From: Subdoligranulum sp.
Lineage (GTDB): Bacteria; Bacillota; Clostridia; Oscillospirales; Ruminococcaceae
Reading direction: 5' to 3'
Length of the DNA: 52,332 nucleotides
Assembly (NCBI GenBank): GCA_004555405.1
Contig: SFIE01000011.1
Span: 1-52,332 of the forward strand
Under the pieces are notes generated by a model, which was not told where the DNA came from, ran no database searches, and was given only the letters and a program-made list of their open reading frames with translations. Within the stretch, counting starts at the first letter, position 1, and every line of letters starts with the position of its first letter. A program made the position numbers and the translations under genes. Shown here in pieces: positions 1 through 8,146 of this stretch.

Positions 1-266
1 GAATTGTATGTCAATTCGATCTGCGTTTTATGGTAGATTCCACCGGAGTATCTACTTGCCTTCTGCTCTTTCAGAAAGTCCAGCAGAGTGATCGGCCCTG
101 CTTTTCTTTTGTTGGTACGCTCCGGCTTTTCTGCACTTTCCGGAATGTTCCATGTCTTGCCGGTAAGAAACGCACCGTTCACACGCCCCTGGGCGCAGTA
201 ATTTCTAACGCTGCGCTCGGATACATCCCACTTTTTCGCTGTTTCAGCAACTGAAAGATATCGCAT
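1..266 (-). CDS. Fic family protein, N-terminal part (cut by window edge)
   Basis: The first 88 codons are visible; the rest lies beyond base 1. The start ATG at 266 follows a GGCGGAGG ribosome site. Residues about 1-45 form a small helix-turn-helix (MRYLSVAETAKKWDVSERSV, then a NYCAQGRV segment), the short DNA-binding module often placed before Fic domains. The stretch SGGIYHKTQIELTYNS near residue 72 is the conserved entry to the Fic/DOC fold in Firmicutes Fic proteins with this N-terminus. Fic enzymes usually transfer AMP to target proteins using an HPFxxGNGR motif, which would lie outside this window, so activity cannot be judged. A promoter and a dyad lie just upstream, which suggests self-regulation. 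Identity rests on remembered family sequence; the HTH call is solid. Confidence 0.8.
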   Translation of the reverse strand, partial: MRYLSVAETAKKWDVSERSVRNYCAQGRVNGAFLTGKTWNIPESAEKPERTNKRKAGPITLLDFLKEQKASRYSGGIYHKTQIELTYN

Positions 267-297
267 CTATGATCCTCCGCCATATAATCCATCAAAA

Positions 298-347
298 ACT
301 ATGTTAATCTATTACATAGTATATCACATCATCGGCAAAAACATCAA
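298..347 (-). promoter_or_regulatory. Promoter and dyad operator of the Fic gene
   Basis: On the minus strand a -35 TTGATG (342-347) and a -10 TATACT (318-323) are separated by 18 bp. An inverted repeat, ACTATGT (298-304) and ACATAGT (314-320), overlaps the -10 and the expected transcription start. It lies about 30 bp before the Fic start codon. A dyad over the -10 is the usual place for a repressor; the HTH at the N-terminus of the Fic protein is the obvious candidate, which is inference. Confidence 0.55.
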
Positions 348-588
348 TGGCGATCAATCTATATTTTCACACTTTTTGCCGACATAGGAAATACTGTTTA
401 CGGATATAGAAGGCCGAACTCCATCGAAAATGAAGCCCGGCAGTCGCTTTGCTCTATGCCGCCATGAGGCGCAGCTTTCTCATAGAAACCCTATCTATAT
501 TATAGCATATCGCTGCAATACGCTCTATAGCCGGAATGAAAGGTGACTCAATGTGCATAGGCTGGGCGGTGATGTTTTTTCGCCGCCT
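348..588. other. Gene-poor stretch without convincing coding sequence
   Basis: I see no ORF with a ribosome site and family-like sequence between the Fic promoter and the terminator at 589. Base composition is lower in GC than the following genes. It may be the edge of the segment carrying the Fic gene. Confidence 0.4.
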
Positions 589-639
589 AAAAAAGCCCGT
601 CTGCACGGCCGAAAATCACGGCCTGCAAACGGGCTTTTA
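589..639 (-). terminator. Intrinsic terminator downstream of lipoprotein gene
   Basis: Long interrupted stem: AAAAGCCCGT-TGCA-GGCC pairs with GGCC-TGCA-ACGGGCTTTT. Runs of A before and T after it allow termination in either direction. The longer T run is on the minus strand, matching the lipoprotein gene that ends at 783. Confidence 0.75.
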
Positions 640-782
640 TCAGCATAACAGCTTTTTTCGGGGCAGCGTTCGCTGCGGCTTGCATTCGTTGCGAAAAGGG
701 GAATTTTAATTTCCCATTGACATTTTTTGCAATGGGCCCGTATCACATTGCAGCACCGGCTCCGCGCCGCTTATTTTCCGCC

Positions 783-1610
783 TCAGAAAAGGTAAAACTC
801 GGTTTGGTCACTGTCGGGGCGGTAAACCGACACATAATGGCCGTCGGCGCTGGCGTAGGCAAACGCCATATCGGCCGGTGTGCCGGGCAGGCGGATCAGC
901 TCGCTGCCGTCGGCGCTGCACACCACGGCATCGCCGCCGTCGTCCTTCACCGTCAGCGGCGAAACCTGGCCGGACAGGGACCCGTTGTATTCCTCGGCAA
1001 GGCTTTGCATGGCGGGATATGCCACCGAAGAATAGGAATCGTCGTCGGTTTGGGTCAGGCTTGTGACCTCGCGCTCCTCCTGCAGCTGCCCGTCCAAGCC
1101 GTAGATCTCGGCAAACAGGGTGTAGGTTTGCGGTTCGCCGTCCAGTGTGTACACGGTGTAGGCGTCGGTTTCTGCGCCATCGGCATCCTTCCACACAAAA
1201 CGGATCAGCGCCTGCTGGCAAAGGATCACGGGGGCACCATCTTCGCCCACGATCAACTGGCCTGTGGCAGGGCATACGGCATAGATCTTCGTGCCGTAGC
1301 CCTTGCTCATCCACGAGGTGATGAACCAGCCGCTCTCGGCACTGCCGTTATCGATCGCAAAATCGAAATCTGCCGTATAGATCAGCTGGCCGCTGGTTTG
1401 GGCAGCCGCGCCGACGGGCTCTGCAAACGGCCCGGCGGGGGCAGACTGCGCCGACACCCAGGCGCTGCTGTCTGCCAATTCGGCCTCGCTTTGCACCGGG
1501 GCCGAGGCGGGGGCGCTTACAGCGCTCGAGGCCGGGGCATCCTGCCCGCAGGCGCAAAGTGCCAGAGCAGGTGCCAGCAGCAGGCCGAACAGTTTCGTTT
1601 GGTTACGCAT
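783..1610 (-). CDS. Predicted lipoprotein of unknown function
   Basis: A 275-residue protein with a lipoprotein signal: a short basic start (MRNQTK), a hydrophobic core and a lipobox ending at Cys21 (ALCAC), followed by a Ser/Ala/Pro-rich linker to about residue 50. The rest is a soluble outer-surface domain rich in Asp, Tyr and Gly, with no motif I recognise. The start has a strong AGGAGGA ribosome site 5 bases upstream. It lies upstream of and in the same direction as nothing obvious (azlD ends 72 bp before its start), so it may share the azlCD transcript. A substrate-binding or envelope role is possible but unsupported. Confidence 0.75.
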   Translation of the reverse strand: MRNQTKLFGLLLAPALALCACGQDAPASSAVSAPASAPVQSEAELADSSAWVSAQSAPAGPFAEPVGAAAQTSGQLIYTADFDFAIDNGSAESGWFITSWMSKGYGTKIYAVCPATGQLIVGEDGAPVILCQQALIRFVWKDADGAETDAYTVYTLDGEPQTYTLFAEIYGLDGQLQEEREVTSLTQTDDDSYSSVAYPAMQSLAEEYNGSLSGQVSPLTVKDDGGDAVVCSADGSELIRLPGTPADMAFAYASADGHYVSVYRPDSDQTEFYLF

Positions 1611-1682
1611 AGTCAGTTCCTCCTATTTGAGCGGGTCCCCCCACAATGATCGGTTTTTGGCAGCTGCGCGGCGGCAGCGCCC

Positions 1683-1985
1683 TTATACGAACAGCTCGAT
1701 CAAAAGCACCAGCGCACAGCAGATCACCGAAACGGGGAAAAGCCCAGCGCCCATCCATGCGGCGGCAATGCCTGCGGCCAGCGCTGCCGCACCCGAGATC
1801 GGCGTTTGGGTGGCATGTATAATGGCGGGAAAGGTCATCACGGCCAGCGTGGCATAGGGCACATAATACAAAAACGATTGAATGAATCGATTGCGGATCG
1901 GCTTGCGGATCAGCGTGAGGGGCAGAATGCGAATGGTGTAGGAAACCAGCGCCATCACGGCAATGTACAAATAATTACTGGGCAT
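1683..1985 (-). CDS. azlD: AzlD-family branched-chain amino-acid export subunit
   Basis: A 100-residue membrane protein with three to four hydrophobic helices. The motifs YTIRILPLTL near the N-terminus and the FLYYVPYATLAVMTFPAI segment are typical of AzlD, the small partner of AzlC in export of branched-chain amino acids and their analogues. I chose the ATG at 1985 because GAGGAGG lies just upstream; the longer reading frame to 2111 starts with unrelated Cys/Pro-rich sequence. It overlaps the end of azlC by 11 bp, so the two are translationally coupled. Confidence 0.9.
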   Translation of the reverse strand: MPSNYLYIAVMALVSYTIRILPLTLIRKPIRNRFIQSFLYYVPYATLAVMTFPAIIHATQTPISGAAALAAGIAAAWMGAGLFPVSVICCALVLLIELFV

Positions 1986-2748
1986 GGGCTTCTTCCTCCT
2001 CGACTGGAATGGGGAACAACACGGCGGCCCCGGCCGAAAGCAGCACGGTGAGCAGAATGGTGCGCGTGCCCTCGGAAAGGGCGCGGATGCCGGGCAAAAC
2101 GCCGCAGGCATAGCTTACGGCAAAGCTGAGCAGCACCAAAGCGGCCACCACGCGGTTTTGCCGCGCAGGGGGAATGATGATGGCCAAAAACATACCGTAC
2201 AGGGCCACGCTGAGGGCGCTCACTACCCGCAGCGGCAAAAGGTTGCCCGCCATAATGCCCAGCGCCGTGCCCATCGCCCAGGCGGGGGCGGCCAGCAAAA
2301 TGGCGCCGTAGGTGTAATAGGGGTTCAGCGCGCCCGGGCGGGAGATCGTGATGCCGAACAGCTCGTCGGTGACATCATAGCCAATGAGCAGCCGGTGGAA
2401 AAACGGTGTGCCGGGGGCAAAGCGCTGGGCCAGCGCACAGCTCATCAGCAGATAACGCGCATTGGCGATGAGCGTGATAATGGCCACTTCGGCCAGCGTG
2501 GCCCCGGAGGCGATCAGCGAAAAAGCCGCGTATTCTCCGGCAGAGGCGTTGTTGAAAAGGCTTGCCAAAAATCCCTGCAGCGGGGTAAACCCGGCGTGGC
2601 GGGCGGCAATGCCCAGCGAAAACGAAACGGCAAAATAGCCCAGTGCAATGGGCACACCGTCGCGCATACCCTCGGTAAACACCCGGCGGCTGAACGCCCA
2701 CGCCGAGGCATCGCCGCGCAAAGGGGTGCGGTGCTGTGATTTCATCAT
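1975..2748 (-). CDS. azlC: AzlC-family branched-chain amino-acid permease
   Basis: A 257-residue membrane protein of the AzlC family. Family hallmarks are GVPIALGYFAVSFSLGIAA near the N-terminus, FNNASAGEYAAF, NARYLLMSCALAQRF and GYDVTDELFGI. With AzlD it forms the two-component exporter of leucine, isoleucine and valine (BrnFE-type) in the cytoplasmic membrane. The start is at the ATG-ATG pair 2743-2748, preceded by GAAGGAAGGA; either of the two ATGs could be used. Known azl genes elsewhere are under Lrp-type control; no such regulator is next to it here. Confidence 0.93.
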   Translation of the reverse strand: MMKSQHRTPLRGDASAWAFSRRVFTEGMRDGVPIALGYFAVSFSLGIAARHAGFTPLQGFLASLFNNASAGEYAAFSLIASGATLAEVAIITLIANARYLLMSCALAQRFAPGTPFFHRLLIGYDVTDELFGITISRPGALNPYYTYGAILLAAPAWAMGTALGIMAGNLLPLRVVSALSVALYGMFLAIIIPPARQNRVVAALVLLSFAVSYACGVLPGIRALSEGTRTILLTVLLSAGAAVLFPIPVEEEEAHAQ

Positions 2749-3100
2749 GTGATCCTTCCTTCTTCTTTCCGTGCGGCATCGCGGCACAGCTTTGCCCGGC
2801 AGAGTGCAAGCGCTGCGGCCAAAGCAGAAAACTGTGCGGAAATGCCATAGAAAACGGGAAACCCCTATTTTTTACACAAACTCCGGCGGCCGTGCGGCCA
2901 AGGCTTTTCCGGCTGGCCACACACCGCCACCTTACCATTATAGCGCGCCGCCTGCCGGGAAAAAAGCCCCCGGCAAAAATTTTAACGCACAGCGGCCCTG
3001 CTGTGCGTTGTGAGGCCCGGTGCGGCCAGGCTAAGACAAAAAGCAAAACCCTATTCATAAAAATATTACTTTTTGGCGATGGTTTTGCACAGAGCCTGTG
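2749..3100. other. Intergenic region between azlC and the DUF4358 gene
   Basis: No convincing gene. It must contain the azlC promoter on the minus strand, which I could not place with confidence. A TGCCGGG/CCCGGCA hairpin lies near 2951-2980 and an 8-bp inverted repeat (GCAAAACC/GGTTTTGC) spans about 3041-3088. The reading frames across this stretch lack ribosome sites. Confidence 0.4.
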
Positions 3101-3130
3101 TTGACTTTTGCCGCGGCAGCATGGTATAGT
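3101..3130 (+). promoter_or_regulatory. Sigma-A promoter of the O-acylation operon
   Basis: -35 TTGACT (3101-3106), 18-bp spacer, -10 TATAGT (3125-3130). The transcript would have an untranslated leader of about 220 bases before the start at 3355. Near its end a weak stem TGGGAT/ATCCCA places the AAAAGGAGA ribosome site in the loop. Confidence 0.65.
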
Positions 3131-3354
3131 GGGGGTGCTGTGTTTTGCACGGGAAAATACTTTTCCGGCGCGAACACAAAATTTCGCGCACAGGGGAATG
3201 AAATCCGGCCTTTGGCGGAACACTATGGATAAGGCGCTGCTGCTTTTGCGCGCCGCCGCAGGGCTTTGCATGCTTCCCCGCGCAAACAACGAAACAGGCG
3301 GCCCCGGCCCGCAAGGTGCTGGGATGCCGCCGCAACGAAAAGGAGAATCCCACT

Positions 3355-3939
3355 ATGATGAAAAAAGTCCTCAGTATGGCACTGGCTCTGGCAATGGCCC
3401 TTTCCCTGGCCGCCTGCGGCGCGGGCTCTGCTTCCGGCTCGGCAGCCGACAGCACCGCCCACACCCCCAAGATCGCTGATGCTACGGCACTGCTCACCGA
3501 AGTGTGGAACGCCCACGCCGACAGCGAAAAGTTTTCGGTGACCGGCGGCGACTACGATAATATGGTAGACGAAGCACCCGGCAAGATCGGCACCGAGGAC
3601 GGCGAGGCTATGAACAGCCTGTTTGCCTTCCCCGCCGACATGGCCGACAAGGTGGACGACGGCGCTGCCCTGACCCACATGATGAACGCCAACACCTTTA
3701 CCGCCGCTGCCTATCATGTGGCCAATGCTGCCGATACCGAAACCCTCACCAAGGCCCTGCGTGACAGCATTCAGTCGCACCGGTGGATGTGCGGTTTCCC
3801 CGACAAGCTGGTGATCATGACCGTGGGGGATTATGTGCTGGCCCTGTACGGCGCAGAGGATCTGTGCGATACCTTTAAAACACACACCGAAAATCTGTAT
3901 CCCGGCGCAGCCGTGGTGTATGACGAAGCCATTCAGTAA
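3355..3939 (+). CDS. DUF4358-type lipoprotein
   Basis: A 194-residue lipoprotein: MMKKVLSMALALAMALSLAACG ends in a lipobox cysteine near residue 22, then a short Ser/Gly/Ala linker. The C-terminal part (VMTVGDYVLALYGA-like strand, then TFKTHTENLYPGAAVVYDEAI) matches the DUF4358 pattern, a small secreted domain often encoded beside MBOAT and DHHW genes in clostridia. The function of DUF4358 is not known; the neighbourhood points to surface glycan acylation. The start at the first ATG of an ATG-ATG pair is supported by AAGGAGA. The gene is 19 bp ahead of the MBOAT gene and surely in one operon with it. Confidence 0.8.
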   Translation: MMKKVLSMALALAMALSLAACGAGSASGSAADSTAHTPKIADATALLTEVWNAHADSEKFSVTGGDYDNMVDEAPGKIGTEDGEAMNSLFAFPADMADKVDDGAALTHMMNANTFTAAAYHVANAADTETLTKALRDSIQSHRWMCGFPDKLVIMTVGDYVLALYGAEDLCDTFKTHTENLYPGAAVVYDEAIQ

Positions 3940-3958
3940 CGGGTGAGCAACCAGGCGT

Positions 3959-5356
3959 ATGCTGTTTTCAAGTATTCCGTTTTTATATTATTTTCTGCCG
4001 ATGGTGCTGGGGGTATACTTTGTGTGCCCCCGGCGCTTTCGCAATGGCGTGCTGCTGGCGGCAAGCCTTGTGTTTTATGCATGGGGCGAGCCTGAATTTG
4101 TGTGGTTCATGCTGCTTTCCATTGCGCAGGGCTATGGCTTTGGCCTGCTGGCCGAGCGCTGGAAAAACGACCCCAAGCGCAAAAATCTGCCGCTTGCGGC
4201 ATCGCTGTGCATCAGTCTGGGGCTGCTGGGCTGGTGCAAGTATGCGGGTTTTTTTGCGCAGAATCTGCGGCAGCTCACCGGCTGGGATATCCCGGTGATC
4301 CGGGTGGCGCTGCCCATCGGCATCAGCTTTTACACCTTTCAGATCATCAGCTATGTGGTGGATGTGTGGCGCGGCACGGTGCCTGCACAGAAAAATCTGA
4401 TCAATCTGGCCGCCTATATCGCCATGTTTCCGCAGCTGATCGCAGGGCCCATCGTGCGCTATGCCGATGTGCGCGAGCAGCTGAACACGCGCCGCACCAC
4501 CGGGCAGGACCTGGCCGCCGGGCTTTCCCGCTTTGTGGCAGGCCTCAGCAAAAAGGTGCTGCTGGCCAACACACTGTACGCACTGGTAACGCAGTTCAAG
4601 GCGGCCGAGCAGCGCACGGTGCTGTTTTGCTGGCTGTATGCGGCGGCCTATGTGCTGCATTTGTACTTTGATTTTTCCGGCTACAGCGATATGGCCATTG
4701 GCTTGGGGCGTATTTTCGGCTTTCATTTTCCCGAAAACTTTCAATATCCCTATATTTCCCGCAGCGTTACCGAGTTCTGGCGGCGCTGGCATATCAGCCT
4801 GGGAGCATGGTTTCGTGACTATGTATACATCCCGCTGGGGGGCAACCGCGTGTCGCGTGCCCGCTGGGTGCTGAACCTGGCGGTGGTGTGGGCGCTCACC
4901 GGGCTGTGGCACGGTGCTGCGTGGAATTTTGTGGCGTGGGGGCTGCTGTTTGCGGTGCTGCTGCTGGCCGAAAAGCTCTGGCTGGGCGAATGGCTGCACC
5001 GGCACCCGGCCCTGGGGCATTTTTATGTGCTGGCGGCAGTGCTGGCAAGCTTTGTGCTGTTTGATGCCGATTCCGTTGCCGGGGCGCTGGGCGTGCTGGC
5101 CGGCATGGCCGGGCTGGCGGGGCTGCCCGCCGCCGATGCGCTGAGCCTGTATTGCCTGCGCAGCTATGCGGTGCTGCTGCTGTTGGCGGCGGTGGGCTCT
5201 ACGCCGTGGCCCCAAAAGCTGTGGCAGCGCCTTGCAGGCCGTGCGCCATGGCTGTGCGCCGTGCTGGGGCCGGTGGGCCTTGCGGTGCTGCTGGTACTGG
5301 ATACCGCCTTTTTGGTGGACGGCTCGTTCAACCCGTTTTTGTATTTTAGGTTTTAA
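3959..5356 (+). CDS. MBOAT-family O-acyltransferase (AlgI/DltB-like)
   Basis: A 465-residue polytopic membrane protein. The MBOAT core is clear: IPFLYYFLPM at the start, GISFYTFQIISYVVDVWRG, AGPIVRYADV, FDFSGYSDMAIGLGRIFGF, then FWRRWHISLGAWFRDYVYIP (His278) and ALTGLWHGAAWNF, whose His318 is the catalytic histidine by analogy. Such proteins move acyl groups across the membrane onto extracellular polysaccharides or teichoic acids. The DHHW protein encoded directly downstream is the expected extracellular partner, as AlgJ/AlgX is for AlgI. Acyl donor and glycan acceptor cannot be told from sequence. No D-alanine ligase genes are nearby, so dltB itself is unlikely. Confidence 0.92.
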   Translation: MLFSSIPFLYYFLPMVLGVYFVCPRRFRNGVLLAASLVFYAWGEPEFVWFMLLSIAQGYGFGLLAERWKNDPKRKNLPLAASLCISLGLLGWCKYAGFFAQNLRQLTGWDIPVIRVALPIGISFYTFQIISYVVDVWRGTVPAQKNLINLAAYIAMFPQLIAGPIVRYADVREQLNTRRTTGQDLAAGLSRFVAGLSKKVLLANTLYALVTQFKAAEQRTVLFCWLYAAAYVLHLYFDFSGYSDMAIGLGRIFGFHFPENFQYPYISRSVTEFWRRWHISLGAWFRDYVYIPLGGNRVSRARWVLNLAVVWALTGLWHGAAWNFVAWGLLFAVLLLAEKLWLGEWLHRHPALGHFYVLAAVLASFVLFDADSVAGALGVLAGMAGLAGLPAADALSLYCLRSYAVLLLLAAVGSTPWPQKLWQRLAGRAPWLCAVLGPVGLAVLLVLDTAFLVDGSFNPFLYFRF

Positions 5357-6468
5357 TGCGTATGAAACAGGAAAAATTACAACAGGGCCTCACGCTGGCG
5401 CTGCTGGGCCTTGTGGGGCTGGGGCTGGCTGCGTGGGCCTGGCTGCGCCCGGCCGATGCGCTTTCGATCAGCGAGCGGCGCAAGCTGGCGCAAAAACCGG
5501 CCCTGAGCGTGCAAAGCGTGCAGTCGGGCCAGTGGATGCAGAAATTTGAAAGCTACAGCTTGGATCAGTTTCCGCTGCGGGATACACTGCGCGGGCTGAA
5601 GGCTGCCGTGCAGCTGGGGGTGTTTTGCCAAAAGGACAACAACGGCGTGTATCTGCAAAACGGCTATGCCTCCAAGCTGGACTATCCGCTGCACACCGAC
5701 TCGGTGGAGCGCGCGGCGGATAAATTTTTGCAGCTGCAAAAAACCTATTTAGAAGGAAAAGCCGGGCATGTGTATTACGCACTGATCCCGGACAAAAACT
5801 ATTTCATGGCCCCGGCGGGCGGGTATCCGGCCCTGGACTACGAAAAGCTGGCACAGACCATGCGCCAGAAGCTTTCGCCCGGCATGACCGAGATCGATCT
5901 GTTCAGCACCCTTTCGCTGAACTGCTACTACCGAACCGACCCGCACTGGCGGCAGGAAGCCCTTGTGCCCACGGCGCAGTATCTTGCGGGGCAGATGGGC
6001 GTTTCGCTGGGGGATGACTACAGCGAAACCACGCTGCAAAGGCCCTATTACGGGCTGTACTACGGCTATGCGGCGCTGCCCATGCAGCCGGATGCGCTTA
6101 CCTATCTGACCAGTGCCCGCATGGCGGATTACACCGTGACCAACTATGAATCCGGCCGCGAAAGCCCGGTGTATGATCTGGACAAGGCGGCGGGCAATGA
6201 TCTGTATGAGGTGTTTCTTTCCGGCCCGGTATCCCTGCTGACCATCCAAAACCCGCACGCGCGCTCCCACCGCGAACTGGTGATCTTTCGCGATTCCTTC
6301 GGCAGCAGCCTTGCGCCGCTTCTGGCCGAGGGCTACAGCGAGATCACGCTGGTGGATATTCGCTATCTGCCCTCGGCCCGGGTGGGGCAGTTTGTGGACT
6401 TTACCGGCAAGGATGTGCTGTTTTTATACAGCACGCAGGTGCTGAACAACAGTGAAGCGCTGAAATAA
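5356..6468 (+). CDS. DHHW-family protein (AlgJ/AlgX-like surface acylation partner)
   Basis: A 370-residue protein with one N-terminal membrane anchor (about residues 10-30) and an extracellular SGNH/AlgX-like domain. The family motif reads Asp-Pro-His-Trp at 195-198 (TDPHW) instead of Asp-His-His-Trp, a variant that keeps the Asp and His of the catalytic pair. The block LVIFRDSFGSSLAPLLAEGY near residue 315 supplies the conserved Asp-Ser of the C-terminal motif, and the end LYSTQVLNNS is typical. The start codon overlaps the MBOAT stop by one base, showing translational coupling. It probably completes O-acyl transfer to a cell-surface glycan after MBOAT export; the substrate is unknown. Confidence 0.88.
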   Translation: MRMKQEKLQQGLTLALLGLVGLGLAAWAWLRPADALSISERRKLAQKPALSVQSVQSGQWMQKFESYSLDQFPLRDTLRGLKAAVQLGVFCQKDNNGVYLQNGYASKLDYPLHTDSVERAADKFLQLQKTYLEGKAGHVYYALIPDKNYFMAPAGGYPALDYEKLAQTMRQKLSPGMTEIDLFSTLSLNCYYRTDPHWRQEALVPTAQYLAGQMGVSLGDDYSETTLQRPYYGLYYGYAALPMQPDALTYLTSARMADYTVTNYESGRESPVYDLDKAAGNDLYEVFLSGPVSLLTIQNPHARSHRELVIFRDSFGSSLAPLLAEGYSEITLVDIRYLPSARVGQFVDFTGKDVLFLYSTQVLNNSEALK

Positions 6469-6488
6469 CATCGTTTTCTGCAAAACAA

Positions 6489-6543
6489 AAAAGGCTCTGC
6501 CCGTCTGTGCCGCCATCAGGCACAAAAGGCAGAGCCTTATTTT
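6489..6543. terminator. Bidirectional terminator between DHHW and DUF6056 genes
   Basis: Stem AAGGCTCTGCC pairs with GGCAGAGCCTT, with an inner GTGCC/GGCAC helix, flanked by A and T runs on the two sides. It serves both convergent transcripts. Confidence 0.85.
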
Positions 6544-8003
6544 TATGCGGTTTCGTTCTCCGAAGGCGTTTCGGCCGCAATGGGGTGGCCGTAGTAGCTT
6601 TCCCAGGCACGGTTCCAGTCGCCGTTCACATCATCGGATACATCATTAAAGTACAAAGCCTTGGAATGCACCAGCGGCAGGGTGTAAAGCGTTTCGCCCT
6701 CGGCCAGCTGCTGCATACCGGCAACGCGGCTGTCATACCCGGCAGCATAGGCGGCGGCTGTGCCGTCGGCCAGCTCACGCACAACATCTTTCAGATTGCT
6801 GCCGCTGTAAACCAGCAGCCCCAGTGCAAACACCACCAGCGCGGTGCGCCACCCGGCAGAATCACACCAGCCGTCCAGCCACGCAGGGCGGCCCTTGTGG
6901 TTGAACCATACCGTGGTATAAATTACGATCACAGCCGAAACCAGCAGGAAAATCATCCACAGAATGTTGACAACGCGCCCTTCGCCAAAGTTGCCCATGG
7001 CGTAGTTGGGCACGCACATGGCGCCGCACCACAGCATGGCGCACGCTGCCATCACCCAGATGGGGTTGGGCAGGCGCACAGATTGCGGCGGGCGAATGCA
7101 CAGCGCCAGCCCAAAGGCAAGGGCCATACACAAAAACCACTCGGCATTGCTCCATTCGCCCAGCCATGCTTCGGCCTGCTTGATCACGGCAACGATGGTG
7201 CCGGGCACCGAGGCTTCATGCCCCAAAGCTACCTGCCGCACGGCGGTGCCAGGGGCCAGATACATGATGGCAAAGCCCACGGCGGCCGAAGCAAGCGGGG
7301 CAAGCAAGGCCTTGCGGCGGCTGATGAGGGCGGCCAGCAGCAAAACCAGAATGTTTAAAAAAGAGGTGACATGGTTGCCGCCCGAGATCACAAAGCTTAA
7401 AATCACCGCACACACAAGCTGGCGGCGCTTGCCCGAAGGCGCAGTGAAGCGCAGCACAAGGCCGATATTCACAAGGATCAGAAAGAAAAACGGGGTATAG
7501 TTCCACGCGCCGTTGAACCAGTACAGGCCCTCGGCCATGCTGGGAAGGCCCTGCAGAAGCGCCGTCAGCAAAATGGCGGCACAGCACGCCTTGCTGAGCG
7601 AAACGCCCAAGCGGTCAAAGCAGGCAGAAACAAAATAGTACAGGCACACCGCCATCAGCACCATCAGCAGCACCGCACCAATGAAATAATATCGTTCGCC
7701 AAAAATGCCCGGTTGCAGCGCCAGCACAAAAACCGAGGTGTACAGCCCCTGCCAGGAGTAGTAATAGCTGATATCCACGCGCGCGGCCTCTTTGAGCAGG
7801 GCAAACAGATTGCCGCTGCCGCTTTGCACCATGTGATACAGAGAAACCGAATAGGAAAAATCATCCACACAGGGGCGGCTGTAAATGCTTATGAGCAAAA
7901 ACGGCACCACGGCCAGAGCCATGGCAGCCAAAACGATCCATTTGGCATGGGCGCTGATACACCGCAGCACCCGGGCATAAAACGCTTTCATTTTTTGAAG
8001 CAT
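6543..8003 (-). CDS. DUF6056-type polytopic membrane protein (GT-C-like)
   Basis: A 486-residue integral membrane protein with about 10-12 helices. After the first helix comes the short loop YSRPCVDDFSYS with Asp47-Asp48, followed by a soluble SWQGLYTSVF-type segment. This layout is shared by DUF6056 proteins and resembles GT-C glycosyltransferases, which use a lipid-phosphate sugar donor and acidic residues in the first outer loop. The ATG at 8003 is preceded by GGAAAGGA; the longer frame lacks a ribosome site. It faces the O-acylation operon and could act on the same surface polymer, but that is only proximity. GT-C activity is inference. Confidence 0.75.
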   Translation of the reverse strand: MLQKMKAFYARVLRCISAHAKWIVLAAMALAVVPFLLISIYSRPCVDDFSYSVSLYHMVQSGSGNLFALLKEAARVDISYYYSWQGLYTSVFVLALQPGIFGERYYFIGAVLLMVLMAVCLYYFVSACFDRLGVSLSKACCAAILLTALLQGLPSMAEGLYWFNGAWNYTPFFFLILVNIGLVLRFTAPSGKRRQLVCAVILSFVISGGNHVTSFLNILVLLLAALISRRKALLAPLASAAVGFAIMYLAPGTAVRQVALGHEASVPGTIVAVIKQAEAWLGEWSNAEWFLCMALAFGLALCIRPPQSVRLPNPIWVMAACAMLWCGAMCVPNYAMGNFGEGRVVNILWMIFLLVSAVIVIYTTVWFNHKGRPAWLDGWCDSAGWRTALVVFALGLLVYSGSNLKDVVRELADGTAAAYAAGYDSRVAGMQQLAEGETLYTLPLVHSKALYFNDVSDDVNGDWNRAWESYYGHPIAAETPSENETA

Positions 8004-8076
8004 ACAAAATCCTTTCCGGTTTGAGAAAAAAAGATCAAAAACCGCCGCGGCAGCGGAAAAATAAAACAATAGTAAT

Positions 8077-8105
8077 ACTATAACACAAGGGCGGGGAAGT
8101 TGCAA
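8077..8105 (-). promoter_or_regulatory. Promoter of DUF6056 gene
   Basis: Minus strand: -35 TTGCAA (8100-8105), 17-bp spacer, -10 TATAGT (8077-8082). The 5' leader is about 70 bases. Confidence 0.65.
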
Positions 8106-8146
8106 TTCTCATTCCGCGCTGCATGGGGGCAAACGGCAAGGGACCT

